From assembly GCA_025642075.2 (NCBI GenBank), contig JAODUO010000049.1, forward strand, positions 417,001 to 481,000: a DNA stretch of 64,000 nt, read 5' to 3'. Positions within the stretch are counted from its first letter, which is position 1. Each line of letters starts with the position of its first letter. Below are positions 12,101 to 21,740 of this stretch, one piece after another. Source of the DNA: Ridgeia piscesae. Lineage: Eukaryota; Annelida; Polychaeta; Sabellida; Siboglinidae. Under the pieces are notes generated by a model, which had not been told where the DNA came from, ran no database searches, and worked only from the letters and a program-made list of their open reading frames with translations. Position numbers and translations under genes: made by a program.

Positions 12101-15100
12101 GTCAGTGATTTGCTTATTTTTATTCCTTCAGTTTAGTAAATTTAAATGCTGGAAGCTGCTCAAGAAATGTTATGATTAAATATTGCATTTCATACTCTTG
12201 AATTAAATTGATCAGTTTATTCAACTGCATCGGGACACAACTGTGGTCCCACATTCCCAGTATTTTTGGTTGAACACCTTTTGCAAGTTGTTCCTGTGGG
12301 AAAACTAAAAACTTACTGAGTGTTTATTCAGAATCTGAGTTCAGAGGCGCGACGTTTTGAATGGCGACATGCAAGAGTCGTCATTAGAGCAAGTGACCGC
12401 TGAATGTTTAGGTTGGGAATGTGATTTCAAACTAATAAGTCTGTGGAATTGTTTGCAAATGATGGCTGTAGCTTTGGGTGATAGAAGTGGATTCCAGATT
12501 TTGGGGGCAGTTACAGAGAAAGCATGTTAGCCAATGTTGAGCTTAGGTTTTCCTACATGACCGATACAAAGAGAGGTTAAGGAGCAGTTGTGTGAATGCT
12601 CCTACATGTGAGTGTGTGTGCTGCAGACACAAGAGCGCGAGGCGCGGGAGAACATGAAGAGGAAGGCGAAGGAGCTGCAGCAGCAGCGGCGGGACATTGC
12701 GAAGGGAGGTGGGAGGAGGGGCATTGGCATCGGTGGAGGGTTCGGAAGTGGGTCCTCGGACCACTCCAGCTCACCCCACATCGACAGCATGTCGAGCATG
12801 GAGCCTTCCAAGCCCACGTACCAGGCGCCAAGGTGAGTACAGAGTCTAGAAGGAATCCCGTAGAGGAAGGAAGAAATTAGAATTGTTTAATACGGTTGAA
12901 CTATATTTTATGATTAAGTCTGTAGTGTAAATACCTACCCAAGGGCAGTCCTCAGTAATAACAGTAAAGGTAGTCTCACCAGTAAGGTCACCTGGCTGTT
13001 CAGATCACGTTGGCATAGTCCCAAGGGTGGCCTTAATAGTGAGGGTCCACTTTACTTTGTGACTTAGTTATGTAATATATCTTGTTGTAAAGTCTGCAAC
13101 AATAATTGATGGAGCGATGGCTAATGACATTCATAATGGTACCTCTAAATAAGGCAAGTTATGTCTTGTGATGGCAAAACTTGTAAGAAATAGAGGGACA
13201 TTAATCTTGGGCCATCAGACGCAAGGTTGTCTTCTCTCTGGAGATGACACGTCTGGGAACTTGGACAATACCTAAAAACCTAACCCTTACTAGGACTAAC
13301 TAAGTGAACTGAATTTAATTTAATTTAACTACAATATGGGTAAACTATTGTTTTACAAGACAACCAGTTTTTAACTGGAGTGATTAATAGGTTGATTATT
13401 GGGTATCTTATAGAGATTGGAGATCTGTTGTATCCTCCGTGTACATTTTGTACAATTGGTCTACTTCTATTTCTCATGCTGGGTCCTCTGTGTAAAGGCG
13501 GACAGGGTCCCACCTCCCTGGGCCTGTCCGTACTATAGCAGAGGTACATCAACTGTGACGTGCAACAGGGACTTGTTATGTCAGTGAACATGTCAACATG
13601 CACGTCATAAACACATTACTGTTGGCACATTGAAACACATTACTGTTGGCACATTGGAACTCTCAACTCCTTTGGTTAAATGTAGTATTTATTATATTTA
13701 CTATTTAGTCAGTTGTGTGATTTCATCAGAACTGATTTAGCAGACTTTGAACTTAAACTGATCTTACTTATGTTGGTGATGTGCCATTCTAACAGGGCAT
13801 CAAGAAACCAGATACAAACAGAAACATCTGTACATAAGAGGAATTGTTTATTATATGGTACAGTTTTATATTTGGACATGTGTGATGAATGACACTTATT
13901 TGATGTTTCAGTCGGCCAGCAGGTGGCCGTGGTATGAAGCTCGGCAAGACGAAAGACGTAGAGTCTTTTGTTGATCAGCTCAAATCAGAAGGCGAACGTA
14001 AGTAGATTATAGATTATAGTTCAGTGCCTCAGTGATCTACTAATGTTAAATATTGCTTAATGTGGATTACCAAGTTCATAATTTGATGGGTAGTGAAGTT
14101 GTCTTATCTTGAAAAATATAAATGAGGCAACCTCATAGATTGCATTGAAGTGAACAATGATCATTTGCTAGTCTATTGGATAATCTGGCAAAAACATAAA
14201 ATATTCAAACCAAACAGTCTTGTGAAGTGCCCCCGTAAAATCCTGCTAGAAACAACACAAAACTGTATACGAGAAGAACGTAATAATGTTTACCCAGGGC
14301 CTAGTTAACTGAACATCTGTGTGGACCATCAAGAGTAGAAATACTGATGGGTGCCCTTTGTTACTTCTACAGAGGTGATTAGTTCCGACCGAGGCATCTC
14401 TTCCAAGGCCAGTATGATCTCAAAGGTTGCAACACCTGTTGCCAACCAAGAAAGGTAAGAACTGTACGCTGTACACTGTACACTGTACACTGTACACTGT
14501 ACACTGTACACTGTACACTGTACACTGTACACTGTACACTGTACACTGTACACTGTACAGTTGTGGTATAAATTTACTTATCCTGAGACAGTCCTCTGTG
14601 TAAAGGCGGACAGGGTCCCACCTCCCTGGGCCTGTCCGTACTATAGCAGAGGTACATCAACTGTGACATGCAACCAGGACTTGTTATGTTAGTGACCTTG
14701 TCAAAATGCATATCATAGACACATTTCGTTTTGCTATGTCCATCTTAAGACTAAATTTTAGTTTATGAAAACTGTTTTTAAAATGCATTAATTAAATAAA
14801 CGTTGCATTCTGAATTTTACTCCATTGTGTCAAGAAACTGTTACTGGTAATAATGCAAAATGCAACAAGATTAATTTACTTTTGATGTACAACATCTAAG
14901 ACTTGTGTTACAGTATTATAATTTTTACAAATATTATGATTAAATAAACGCATTTCGGCTGCATAATAATAATGTTCAAATGGTAGACACAACATTCGGT
15001 CTTAAAACAAGCTTTATTGGGAATAATGCCAAAGGTGAACAAGGTTAATCGCTGTACCCTTTGATGTTCAACATTCTAGACTTCTGTTACATATTATATT

Positions 15101-18100
15101 TTTACAAATTATTACGATGGCTAATATTGGGTGGAGATACAGATTTCCTCTCTTTAAAGCATATACCCCCACTCATCTTGAGATTGACTGACAAACCCCC
15201 CCTCCCCCTGGTGGTGTCCTCTCCTTCTGCCTGACACTGTATGTGTGTCTGTTCAGTGTTCACCTGCGTATGGAGGAGAAGATCAGTCTGACGGCGGGAC
15301 GTGATGGTGGCCTACAGAACCTCGAGGTTCACGGCTTCCTCATGCTGCGCATCACAGATGACACATTTGGCCGTGTCAAGATCGACGTCACAAACAATGA
15401 CAGTAAAGGCATCCAGATACAGGTGAGAGGTCACAGATTGGTGCATGAAGATGCTTGTTCGCATTCATTTGTTTCCTCGCATGTACATTGTGTCAAGAAA
15501 CTGTTACTGGTGATTACGTTTAAGTTTGAACTGTACCTCTAAATAAGGCAAGTTGCGTTTTTCAATAGCATAACTTGTAAGAAATAGAGGCACATTGATG
15601 CTGGCCAATCAGAGACAGTGTGTATTTCGGGGATACAACACTTCTGGTAGTTCATACATCTTCAGTAGTCTCTGGTGGCTTGTCATTTAAAAAAAGCAGC
15701 AATTTTTCAGAGAAAGGTGTATTTTTACTTTATCATATCTTCAGAATTATCAAGCAAGTACTTGCATGATCCTTCTCTTCAGTGTGCCATGAACAAACAG
15801 TAAGAACTACCAGTGTGGTTGCAGACTCATCCAAATGTTGACAAGAAGCACTTTGCGAATGCCGGCGTCATCGGGCTGAAGAACCCATCCAAGTCATTCC
15901 CACTAAACCAGGACGTTGGCGTTCTCAAGTGGCGCTTCCAGACGCAAGACGACTCTCTCATGCCAATTTCAAGTCAGTCACGTTGTTGTTACAGCTCATA
16001 TTGAGTTTGCTTACTTCCTATGATCATACGTGTAAAACGGCGAGTTTTAGACTTTATTTGTTCCCAGTTCTCTGTGTAAAGGCGGACAGGGTCCCACCTC
16101 CCTGGGCCTGTCCGTACTATAGCAGAGGTACATCAACTGTGACGTGCAACAGGGACTTGTTGTGTCAGTGAACTTGTCAACATGCACGTCATAGACAGTT
16201 GTTTCTTTTTTATATGTTTACTGTATAAAACTAAACACATTGCTGTCTTGCGAATTTCTTGTGACACCAGAAGTGTCTATCAGTAAAACTAGATATGCAT
16301 GCTAAATGCAAGAAGATGCATTCATGTATTGTGGATGGTAGACTGCTTCTGATAGACTGTACTGCCCTCTATTGCAGTAAACTGTTGGCCGAATGAGACA
16401 AACAGCGGATGTGACGTGAACATTGAGTATGAGCTGGAACAAGAAAACATGGAGCTCAACGATGTGTCCATCTGCATTCCTCTACCGTAAGTCTTGAGTC
16501 TTCTTTCTCCTCTTCCTCCTCTTCCTCCCTCCCTCCTCTTTCCTTCATTTCTTCCTTGTCCATATACACTTTGTTCACAGAAAGTCTATCCATCATGTCA
16601 TCTACTGCCTAGCAACTACGTCTGCTAAGCCATATTGGACAAGTTCTGGCCAAATATGTATTGCTTGTACAAATGTTGTTTAACATGATGGAAAGATTGG
16701 CTCAACAAATGCTGTGCAGCATTAGCAATGCATTGCACATATTTTACTTAACTCTTTACTGCACAGACAGTCCAAAACTGCCCAGCCCCTTGTACATGCA
16801 AACCGTCGAAAACCGCCCAGCAAACTCACAGTTTGTGGGCCTTTCGTTTACTGCGATCTGATCCTTTTACATTAACCAGCCAGCTCAAACTGCTGATCTA
16901 AGCTTTATATAGGTCACGGAAACGTGCTGTCGCCATCATGTGAAAAATAGTTTTCGTTTGCAAATTAATAAAAATAAATGGTGCAATTTATTTCAAATAT
17001 TTTCATGCATCAGTTGTTGAGTTATCCAAATTTTAATGCAATAAACATTCAACGTAATTCACAGCTGGCTGCCATCTTAAAATGGTCTACCCACAGCAGG
17101 GTGTCAAATAACATGGCTGTCTACCCAGTAAAGAGTTAAGTAAATATTGTTAGCAAGCAAACCTTGACATAAGTCGTGTATATTGTATAGTTATCAATGT
17201 GATGTAGGCAAACAGTAACATACTGTATCCCTCAATGTTTTCCAAAAAGTTCATTTGATGGAATTTGGCTATGATTAAGCCTACACAAAATGTTCTGTTT
17301 ATAATTTTACAAAGATAAGGTCCTCTGTGTAAAGGCGGACAGGGTCCCACCTCCCTGGGCCTGTCCGTACTATAGCAGAGGTACATCAACTGTGACGTGC
17401 AACAGGGACTTGTTGTGTCAGTTAACTTGCCGCCATGCACGTCATAAACACGTCTTCATAGAAGACGTTATTGTTCCATCTTCGTGTGGTAGTCATTTGC
17501 TGGTGTTTATTTCTTCTGTGTGCCAAAATGTTTTGCATCCGAATAATTGTGTGTGCCAGGTCTGGAGCCGGTGCCCCACTGGTGAACGAATGCGATGGAG
17601 AGTATCACCATGACTCGCGCAAGAACGTGCTCGAGTGGACACTGCCAGTGATCGATGCGTCCAACAAGTCTGGAGCCATGGAGTTCAGCATCGCTGGACA
17701 TCCGGATGATTTCTTCCCCGTCACCGTCTCATTTATATCGAAAAAACCCTATTGTGATATACAGGTGAGCGAGTAGAATAGGAGGGGTAAATGAGTGGAG
17801 TGGGCAGTTGCTTGTGTGAAAGGTACATTGTGTTGTGGGGGAAAGTGTTTGTTGTAAGGTTAACTGTTTTCAGTTTGATTTAATTTGAGATCTGTTTACC
17901 TCTAAATAAGGCAAGTTGTGTTTTTCAATAGCAGAACTTGTAAGAAATAGAGGCACACTGATGTTGAGCAGTCAGAGGCAGTGTGTTTGTACCTGTTGAG
18001 GACACACTTCTGGTAGTTCACACAGACACTGTAATCTCGTGCTCACATGGCTGAGCCAGTTCAGTCTGATTAGAATCAATTTCCAGAATATTGCAGTGTA

Positions 18101-18586
18101 AACTACGAAAACAAAAGCACTGTTGTCTGTGTTGCTATTATAAATATAATGAGAAGTCTATCAAGGACCCCCGAACTCTTCTGACAGGTTACCAAAAAAG
18201 AATTTTGGAATAGGAATTGCGTTTTTTTCTTCAAATTTATTATTTGGAATTGTTGTTTGCGAGGTTGAATTTAACTTTTAACTGTACCTCTAAATAAGGC
18301 AAGTTGTGTTTTTCAATAGCATAACTTGTAAGAAATAGAGGCACATTGATGCTGGCCAATCAGAGACGGTGTGTTCTTCGGGGATACGACACTTCTGGTA
18401 GTCCATACATCTTCATTAGTCGCTTGTCATTTAAAAAAGGCTCAACAAGTTCAACAACTGTTTCATTCTGTAAACCATTTGTTTTATTTGTTGCAGATAA
18501 ATGACGTTCAGATGATCGATGGAGACACGCCTGTCAAATTCTCATCAGAGATCGTATTTTATGTTGACAAGTACGAGATTGTGTGA
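6141..18586 (+). CDS. ARCN1: Coatomer subunit delta (archain, delta-COP)
   Basis: Delta-COP is part of the COPI F-subcomplex that coats Golgi and Golgi-to-ER vesicles. Twelve coding exons: 6141-6143, 7439-7478, 7779-8002, 8767-8946, 12627-12832, 13912-13997, 14373-14454, 15257-15422, 15825-15972, 16378-16486, 17560-17764, 18497-18586. Together 1539 nt, 512 aa, close to the 511 aa of the vertebrate protein. Exon 1 codes only for the initiator Met (ATG directly before GTGAGT). Residues 1-140 are the longin/sigma-like domain ([30 protein letters not shown]); 150-275 a charged, then Gly/Ser-rich linker ([10 protein letters not shown]); 277-512 the mu-homology domain ([45 protein letters not shown]), ending in VDKYEIV. 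All exon phases agree. Introns 3, 4, 5, 7, 8, 9, 10 and 11 carry H/ACA-like RNA copies. A GCCGCTGCCATCTTG word at 6028-6042 resembles a YY1 site and may belong to the promoter (inference). Confidence 0.97.
6955..7250 (+). mobile_element. tRNA-derived SINE
   Basis: Lies in ARCN1 intron 1. The head has a good pol III A box (TGGCTCAGTGGT, from 6967) and a decayed B box (GTGTTAAAACC, near 7011). The body then follows with TTTTTTCACTCTACATTGG and CAGCTGTATAAATG, shared with copies at 3070-3290 and, on the minus strand, 19982-20140. Confidence 0.75.
8308..8434 (+). ncRNA. H/ACA snoRNA-like, family B copy 1 (ARCN1 intron 3)
   Basis: The 5' hairpin has lower stem CCTCTA/TAGAGG and upper stem CAAGTT/AACTTG, with pocket strands AATAAGG and TAAGAAA. 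An H box (ANANNA) ACATTA follows 14 nt after the upper stem. A second, weaker hairpin closes before ACA at 8429-8431. Same strand as the host gene. The call rests on folding by eye and on comparison of seven copies. Confidence 0.75.
9102..9233 (+). ncRNA. H/ACA snoRNA-like, family A copy 1 (ARCN1 intron 4)
   Basis: 132 nt. The 5' hairpin has lower stem CCTCTG/CAGAGG, pocket strands TGTAAAGGC and GTACTATAG, upper stem GGACAGG/CCTGTCC and inner stem CCCA/TGGG. The H box is ACATCA. The 3' hairpin has stem TGACGTGCA/TGCACGTCA, then TAA and the ACA box at 9228-9230. The first 75 nt are shared with all other copies. Confidence 0.8.
9499..10814. mobile_element. Non-autonomous Tigger/pogo-like DNA transposon
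   Basis: Ends are CAGTGGAACCCCTC and its reverse complement GAGGGGTTCCACTG, flanked by TA on both sides (9497-9498, 10815-10816), the TA target duplication of Tc1/mariner-type elements. An inner inverted repeat (9802-9860 against 10297-10354) makes it fold back. No transposase frame survives. It was inserted at the TA just 5' of family B copy 2: the flanks on either side rejoin to match the sequence before family B copy 3. Confidence 0.85.
10817..10945 (+). ncRNA. H/ACA snoRNA-like, family B copy 2 (ARCN1 intron 4)
   Basis: Lower stem CCTCTA/TAGAGG, upper stem CAAGTT/AACTTG, H box ACATTA, ACA at 10940-10942. The Tigger-like element ends two bases upstream, so the copy itself is untouched. 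Confidence 0.75.
11152..11283 (+). ncRNA. H/ACA snoRNA-like, family A copy 2 (ARCN1 intron 4)
   Basis: 132 nt with both stems, H box ACATCA and ACA at 11278-11280. The 3' hairpin reads GACTTGTTGTGTCAGTGAAC; the lower stem TGACGTGCA/TGCACGTCA is perfect. Confidence 0.8.
11585..11713 (+). ncRNA. H/ACA snoRNA-like, family B copy 3 (ARCN1 intron 4)
   Basis: Part of the second 768-bp unit. The 5' strand reads CCTCTTTATAAGG in place of CCTCTAAATAAGG; the lower stem keeps five pairs. H box ACATTA, ACA at 11708-11710. Confidence 0.7.
11920..12051 (+). ncRNA. H/ACA snoRNA-like, family A copy 3 (ARCN1 intron 4)
   Basis: 132 nt. The 5' hairpin and H box are identical to the other copies. The 3' lower stem has one mismatch (TGCACATCA). 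ACA at 12046-12048. Confidence 0.75.
13142..13270 (+). ncRNA. H/ACA snoRNA-like, family B copy 4 (ARCN1 intron 5)
   Basis: Lower stem CCTCTA/TAGAGG, upper stem CAAGTT/AACTTG, H box ACATTA, ACA at 13265-13267. Followed about 215 bp later by family A copy 4, as in the 768-bp unit. Confidence 0.75.
13485..13616 (+). ncRNA. H/ACA snoRNA-like, family A copy 4 (ARCN1 intron 5)
   Basis: 132 nt, all elements intact: CCTCTG/CAGAGG, GGACAGG/CCTGTCC, H box ACATCA, TGACGTGCA/TGCACGTCA, ACA at 13611-13613. Confidence 0.8.
14463..14560. repeat. 7-bp minisatellite (GTACACT)n
   Basis: About 14 copies of a GTACACT unit begin within ten bases of the ARCN1 exon 7 donor (14455). The unit contains the palindrome GTAC. 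Confidence 0.95.
14593..14724 (+). ncRNA. H/ACA snoRNA-like, family A copy 5 (ARCN1 intron 7)
   Basis: 132 nt. The 5' hairpin and H box are unchanged. The 3' hairpin is the most diverged of the family (TGACATGCA/TGCATATCA, one mismatch). ACA at 14719-14721. Flanks are unrelated to those of the other copies. Confidence 0.75.
14828..15120 (+). repeat. Diverged tandem duplication in ARCN1 intron 7
   Basis: A segment containing AATAATGC, AACAAG, TTAAT, TTTGATGT and CAACAT, then a TTTTTACAAAT stretch, occurs at about 14850-14940 and again at about 15020-15115, roughly 175 bp apart. Confidence 0.6.
15536..15661 (+). ncRNA. H/ACA snoRNA-like, family B copy 5 (ARCN1 intron 8)
   Basis: Second subtype of family B: the apical loop reads TGCGTTTTTCAATAGCAT, while lower stem, upper stem and both pocket strands match copies 1-4. 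The H box position reads ACATTG, off consensus by the last base. The 3' hairpin has a clear stem around TTTCGGGG (GTGTGTAT/ATACAACAC). ACA at 15656-15658. Confidence 0.7.
16069..16200 (+). ncRNA. H/ACA snoRNA-like, family A copy 6 (ARCN1 intron 9)
   Basis: 132 nt. The first base is T instead of C, which still pairs with G in the lower stem. Everything else in the 5' hairpin is identical. ACA at 16195-16197. The intron is only 405 bp, so the RNA takes up a third of it. Confidence 0.8.
17322..17453 (+). ncRNA. H/ACA snoRNA-like, family A copy 7 (ARCN1 intron 10)
   Basis: 132 nt, 5' hairpin and H box identical to copies 1-5. The 3' hairpin loop is changed (GTTAACTTGCCGCCA), but the lower stem TGACGTGCA/TGCACGTCA is kept. 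ACA at 17448-17450. Confidence 0.8.
17899..18027 (+). ncRNA. H/ACA snoRNA-like, family B copy 6 (ARCN1 intron 11)
   Basis: Second subtype (GTGTTTTTCAATAGCAGAAC loop). Stems and pocket strands are kept. The H box position is ACACTG (off consensus). ACA at 18022-18024. Confidence 0.65.
18287..18412 (+). ncRNA. H/ACA snoRNA-like, family B copy 7 (ARCN1 intron 11)
   Basis: Second subtype, closest to copy 5 (both preceded by AACTGTA). Stems and pocket strands are intact; H box position ACATTG; ACA at 18407-18409, about 85 bp before exon 12. Confidence 0.7.
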
Positions 18587-19379
18587 AGGAAGCATTTGGC
18601 TGCATAACACATTCGTCGGGACAAAATCAGTTACGATAATATAATGGACACACGATCAGAGAAAACACTTGTGCGCGAAATTGTACATACTTTAGATTAT
18701 ATGTGCGATTGTAAAGGTTGGTGTTTACTGAGGATGTTTAGAGGTGTCGCAGGCTGACTGCTGCAGCTCGCACAAATCTTATTGAATACATGTTGGAGCA
18801 AGGTAAGGGGAATGAGGGATGATTTATATCTGTACAGAACTTGTGTATCTGTTGCTGTATTTGTCACTGAATGTGTAGTTCTTTTGAAACACGCCTCACA
18901 ACTCGGACGTTTGTGGATTTGTCGAATGAAACTAACCAGGTCTGTTTTACGTGTGCCATCACCCGCGTTTTACAGTCTCTCCCGCTGCGGAAGTGTAGTT
19001 TGCAAAATAGAATTCAAAGCACGGGTCTTTGCTATGCAGTTGACTGGATAATTGATCAATTTGGCTAACGTAGTTTCGCATGAAGTTCTGTATTTATGCA
19101 TATCGTGTAATGTATGTACATATGATAGGTGGTTCGAAAGATTCGGAGTGATGTCAATAATTATTCCTGGCTTACAAACGATGGTAATTCACTTTGCTTT
19201 AGCTTCAGAAGGAAAGAAACTGGCCTAAGTATCAGACATTGGAAGAAAACATCTGATTTGGAGCCAAGTCGAAACCTGCTGTAAAAACATGTCTTGCCAC
19301 AATGTTGCATGAGATGATTACAGCTGTGTTATGATGTCCGCCCATTGCCATGAGTTGTGAGGCAACAGTAGGCCAAGGT

Positions 19380-19385
19380 AATAAA
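19380..19385 (+). terminator. Candidate ARCN1 poly(A) signal
   Basis: AATAAA about 800 bp after the ARCN1 stop codon. Chosen as the first good hexamer before gene-poor sequence; the 3' end is not proven. Confidence 0.4.
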
Positions 19386-19981
19386 CAGTACATCTGTACA
19401 GACCCTTGACTTGTTTATTTCAATACTGTGTCGGTTCCTGCCAAAATGCTGAAGCAAAATGTACAAAGATGGTGGTGTATCAGTTAGTTATTGTTACGTT
19501 TCAGTAAAGCAATTGTCAAAGAGATTGCAGCAATATTTCATAAGTTCAGTAATTTGTTGTAAGACAGCGTGCTTGTGTTCAAACTTGTGTATGCAATTCC
19601 TACTTGGGTAGTTTGTTTCTTGTGGTTCTAACATGTGTACTTTGGTTTTTAGATCGTATAGGGTCATTTTGAAAATACAGTACTCTTGTACATACATTGA
19701 TTCTTTAGTATCAGTCATGTTTTGCACCTTATAGGCTTATATGAAGGACAAGGACCAAGTTGTTTGATACAAAATGAAAAAATTATCACTTCCATTCTCT
19801 ACTGCCCTAGGCACCTTTAGGGAAGCGGAAAACAATAAGATTGGTTTATAGCCGTTATATACTCCATACTCGGGCCTGACCAGATTTGACTGACTTTTAC
19901 CCCCCAAACCCTCATGTAGAGTTAACATTCTCTTCCACGAGGTAGAAGAAAGTAATTGCAAGTTCTGATACAGCCCAGTAT

Positions 19982-20140
19982 CTAGTCGGAACTTGACTAC
20001 CAGGCCGACATGTACATTTGAACAACGTCTTGGGGAAGCATCCAGCTAATGCACAAAGACGTCACACACAAATATAATATCCACCACTGTCTACAGCCAG
20101 ATACCCATACAACCGAGTAAACCAGAGCAATGTAAAATAC
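19982..20140 (-). mobile_element. SINE body copy, minus strand
   Basis: On the minus strand it has the CTCGGTTGTATGGGTATCTGG, CAGTGGTGGATAT and GCATTAGCTGGAT blocks in the same order as the SINE at 6955-7250. The tRNA-like head is lost. Confidence 0.55.
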
Positions 20141-21643
20141 TGAGTGGTCCAACCTGATGTTGATAGATTTTAGTATGCACAATTGCAAGGATTGAAATAT
20201 ATTTTAAAGAATAAAATCAGGCTTATGGGTTCATAAAAATGTTGGTGAACTGGTCCCCCAGATCCTATACAGCCAACATTACACCTTTCAGGGTCACACT
20301 GCGAAATCCATGCCTTTGACAACTGATTATAGCTATGACTGAAATGTCACAGCTATAATCAGTTGTCAAAGTTATGGATTTTTAAATGTCATTTTTTTCT
20401 CAAAACTATTTATCATAAAAACAAGCTGCCGTCTCATTTTGTTTTATACACCAAAACATTACTAAATGAAATGGATAAACTAAATATGCTTCAGGTGGAC
20501 ATAAAACAGTTTGTTCTATGTCATTACCTGATTGACTTTTGTTTCAATAGCTCCTTGGAGTCTGGCCCAAGAAATTCACGATATGTTTAGATGATTTTTC
20601 TCGTTAGATTAGAGATTTTCTCATCTAAATTTCCACGCCAAACTTGAGACTTAAGAGTTGAAAAACAGTAAACACTAAAATAAAGTGCTCTTAAGGGAAA
20701 CGCATCCTTAAACAGAATCTGATGGAAAACATAAGAATAAAAAATGCGTTTCACTAATGTGATCCTTAAGGAAATCGTAATATGCGGAGCACTTTTGTCA
20801 TCATACTAATTGATAATCTTTACAGTTGGTATAGTTTGACAAAACATACTTAATACTTGTCAAAATGTGTTTAAAAATATGCACCACTGATCATTTGTCA
20901 ACAAGTTGTGACATTTCACTCGCCGTGCGAATATTTAAAACAAATGCTGCCGTCGTATTATTGAATAAACTATTTCGGTGTCACACAGTGTAAACATTTA
21001 GCAGGAGCATTGTTGAAAAATGTCAATTTACAAGACTGCAAAAGAATGCCACCATCTTAAACATCTTTGTTGTCAAGTATAATAATGTGAAGGCCAACTG
21101 TGTGCAATATAAATTTGATCCAGCCTAAATTTACTATAAAAAAACCATTAATAAATAGCATAACCACCTTGATCTTCGCAAAGCTATAAAATGCACTGCA
21201 GTCGTCAATGGAGCAAGACACTAGCACACTTAATTGCTAATATGAAGACTTATTTGGGTGTGGACAACTGGACTTCAATTAAAATGCAGTTAGCGAATTC
21301 TACCTGTTTATCATGTGTATCTTTGTTTTAAAGTATGATATGACGTGCTCTTAGAAATTTGCATTTCTAGGTGCATTTTTATGGACTGGAACCAGGATAA
21401 AATGTATGTGAAATGCAATTTTTTATTTTGGTCCTACGTAAAGAGAACTTTAGATGTGGATCAAACCTGGTGTTAAGACCACTTAAGAATGTTAGTGAAA
21501 CAGTCCCCTGAAGTCGTTTTGACTCGATTGCGAAAGTTTCAATTTAACATCACAGAAGGTGCATGGGTGGGTAAATATAAGCATGCCTTGTAAATCTGAT
21601 AAGTGATGATTTAAATAGCCAGTGTTAATAAACAAACCGGATT

Positions 21644-21649
21644 TTATTC
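21644..21649 (-). terminator. Candidate ZNF511 poly(A) signal
   Basis: TTTATT on the plus strand, AATAAA on the minus strand, about 95 bp after the ZNF511 stop codon. Confidence 0.5.
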
Positions 21650-21740
21650 TAAAATAATGCAGTTCTTGCAAATACACACAGTGCATACAGAGTAAATAAA
21701 AAGCAATTTAAATCTCAACAAGTCAATGCGGAGGGGAGGG

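Larger units (their letters stand above)
18587..21640. other. ARCN1 3' UTR and intergenic region
   Basis: About 800 bp of likely ARCN1 3' UTR, then AT-rich sequence with no exon seen on either strand, except for the minus-strand SINE copy near 20 kb. A 24-bp palindrome-like pair (AACTGATTATAGCTATGACT and its complement at 20321-20370) is also present. Confidence 0.5.

Noticed and set aside
9001..17440. Recurring minus-strand open frames reading [22 protein letters not shown] in several ARCN1 introns
   Set aside because: They are the antisense of the conserved family A RNA copies, not a protein family; each is interrupted outside the 132-nt element.
8308..18412. The A and B families as SINEs or other dispersed retroposons
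   Set aside because: No A/B-box promoter, no poly(A) or microsatellite tail, no target duplications, all in host-gene sense, and the ends coincide with hairpin and ACA borders. A genome search is still needed.
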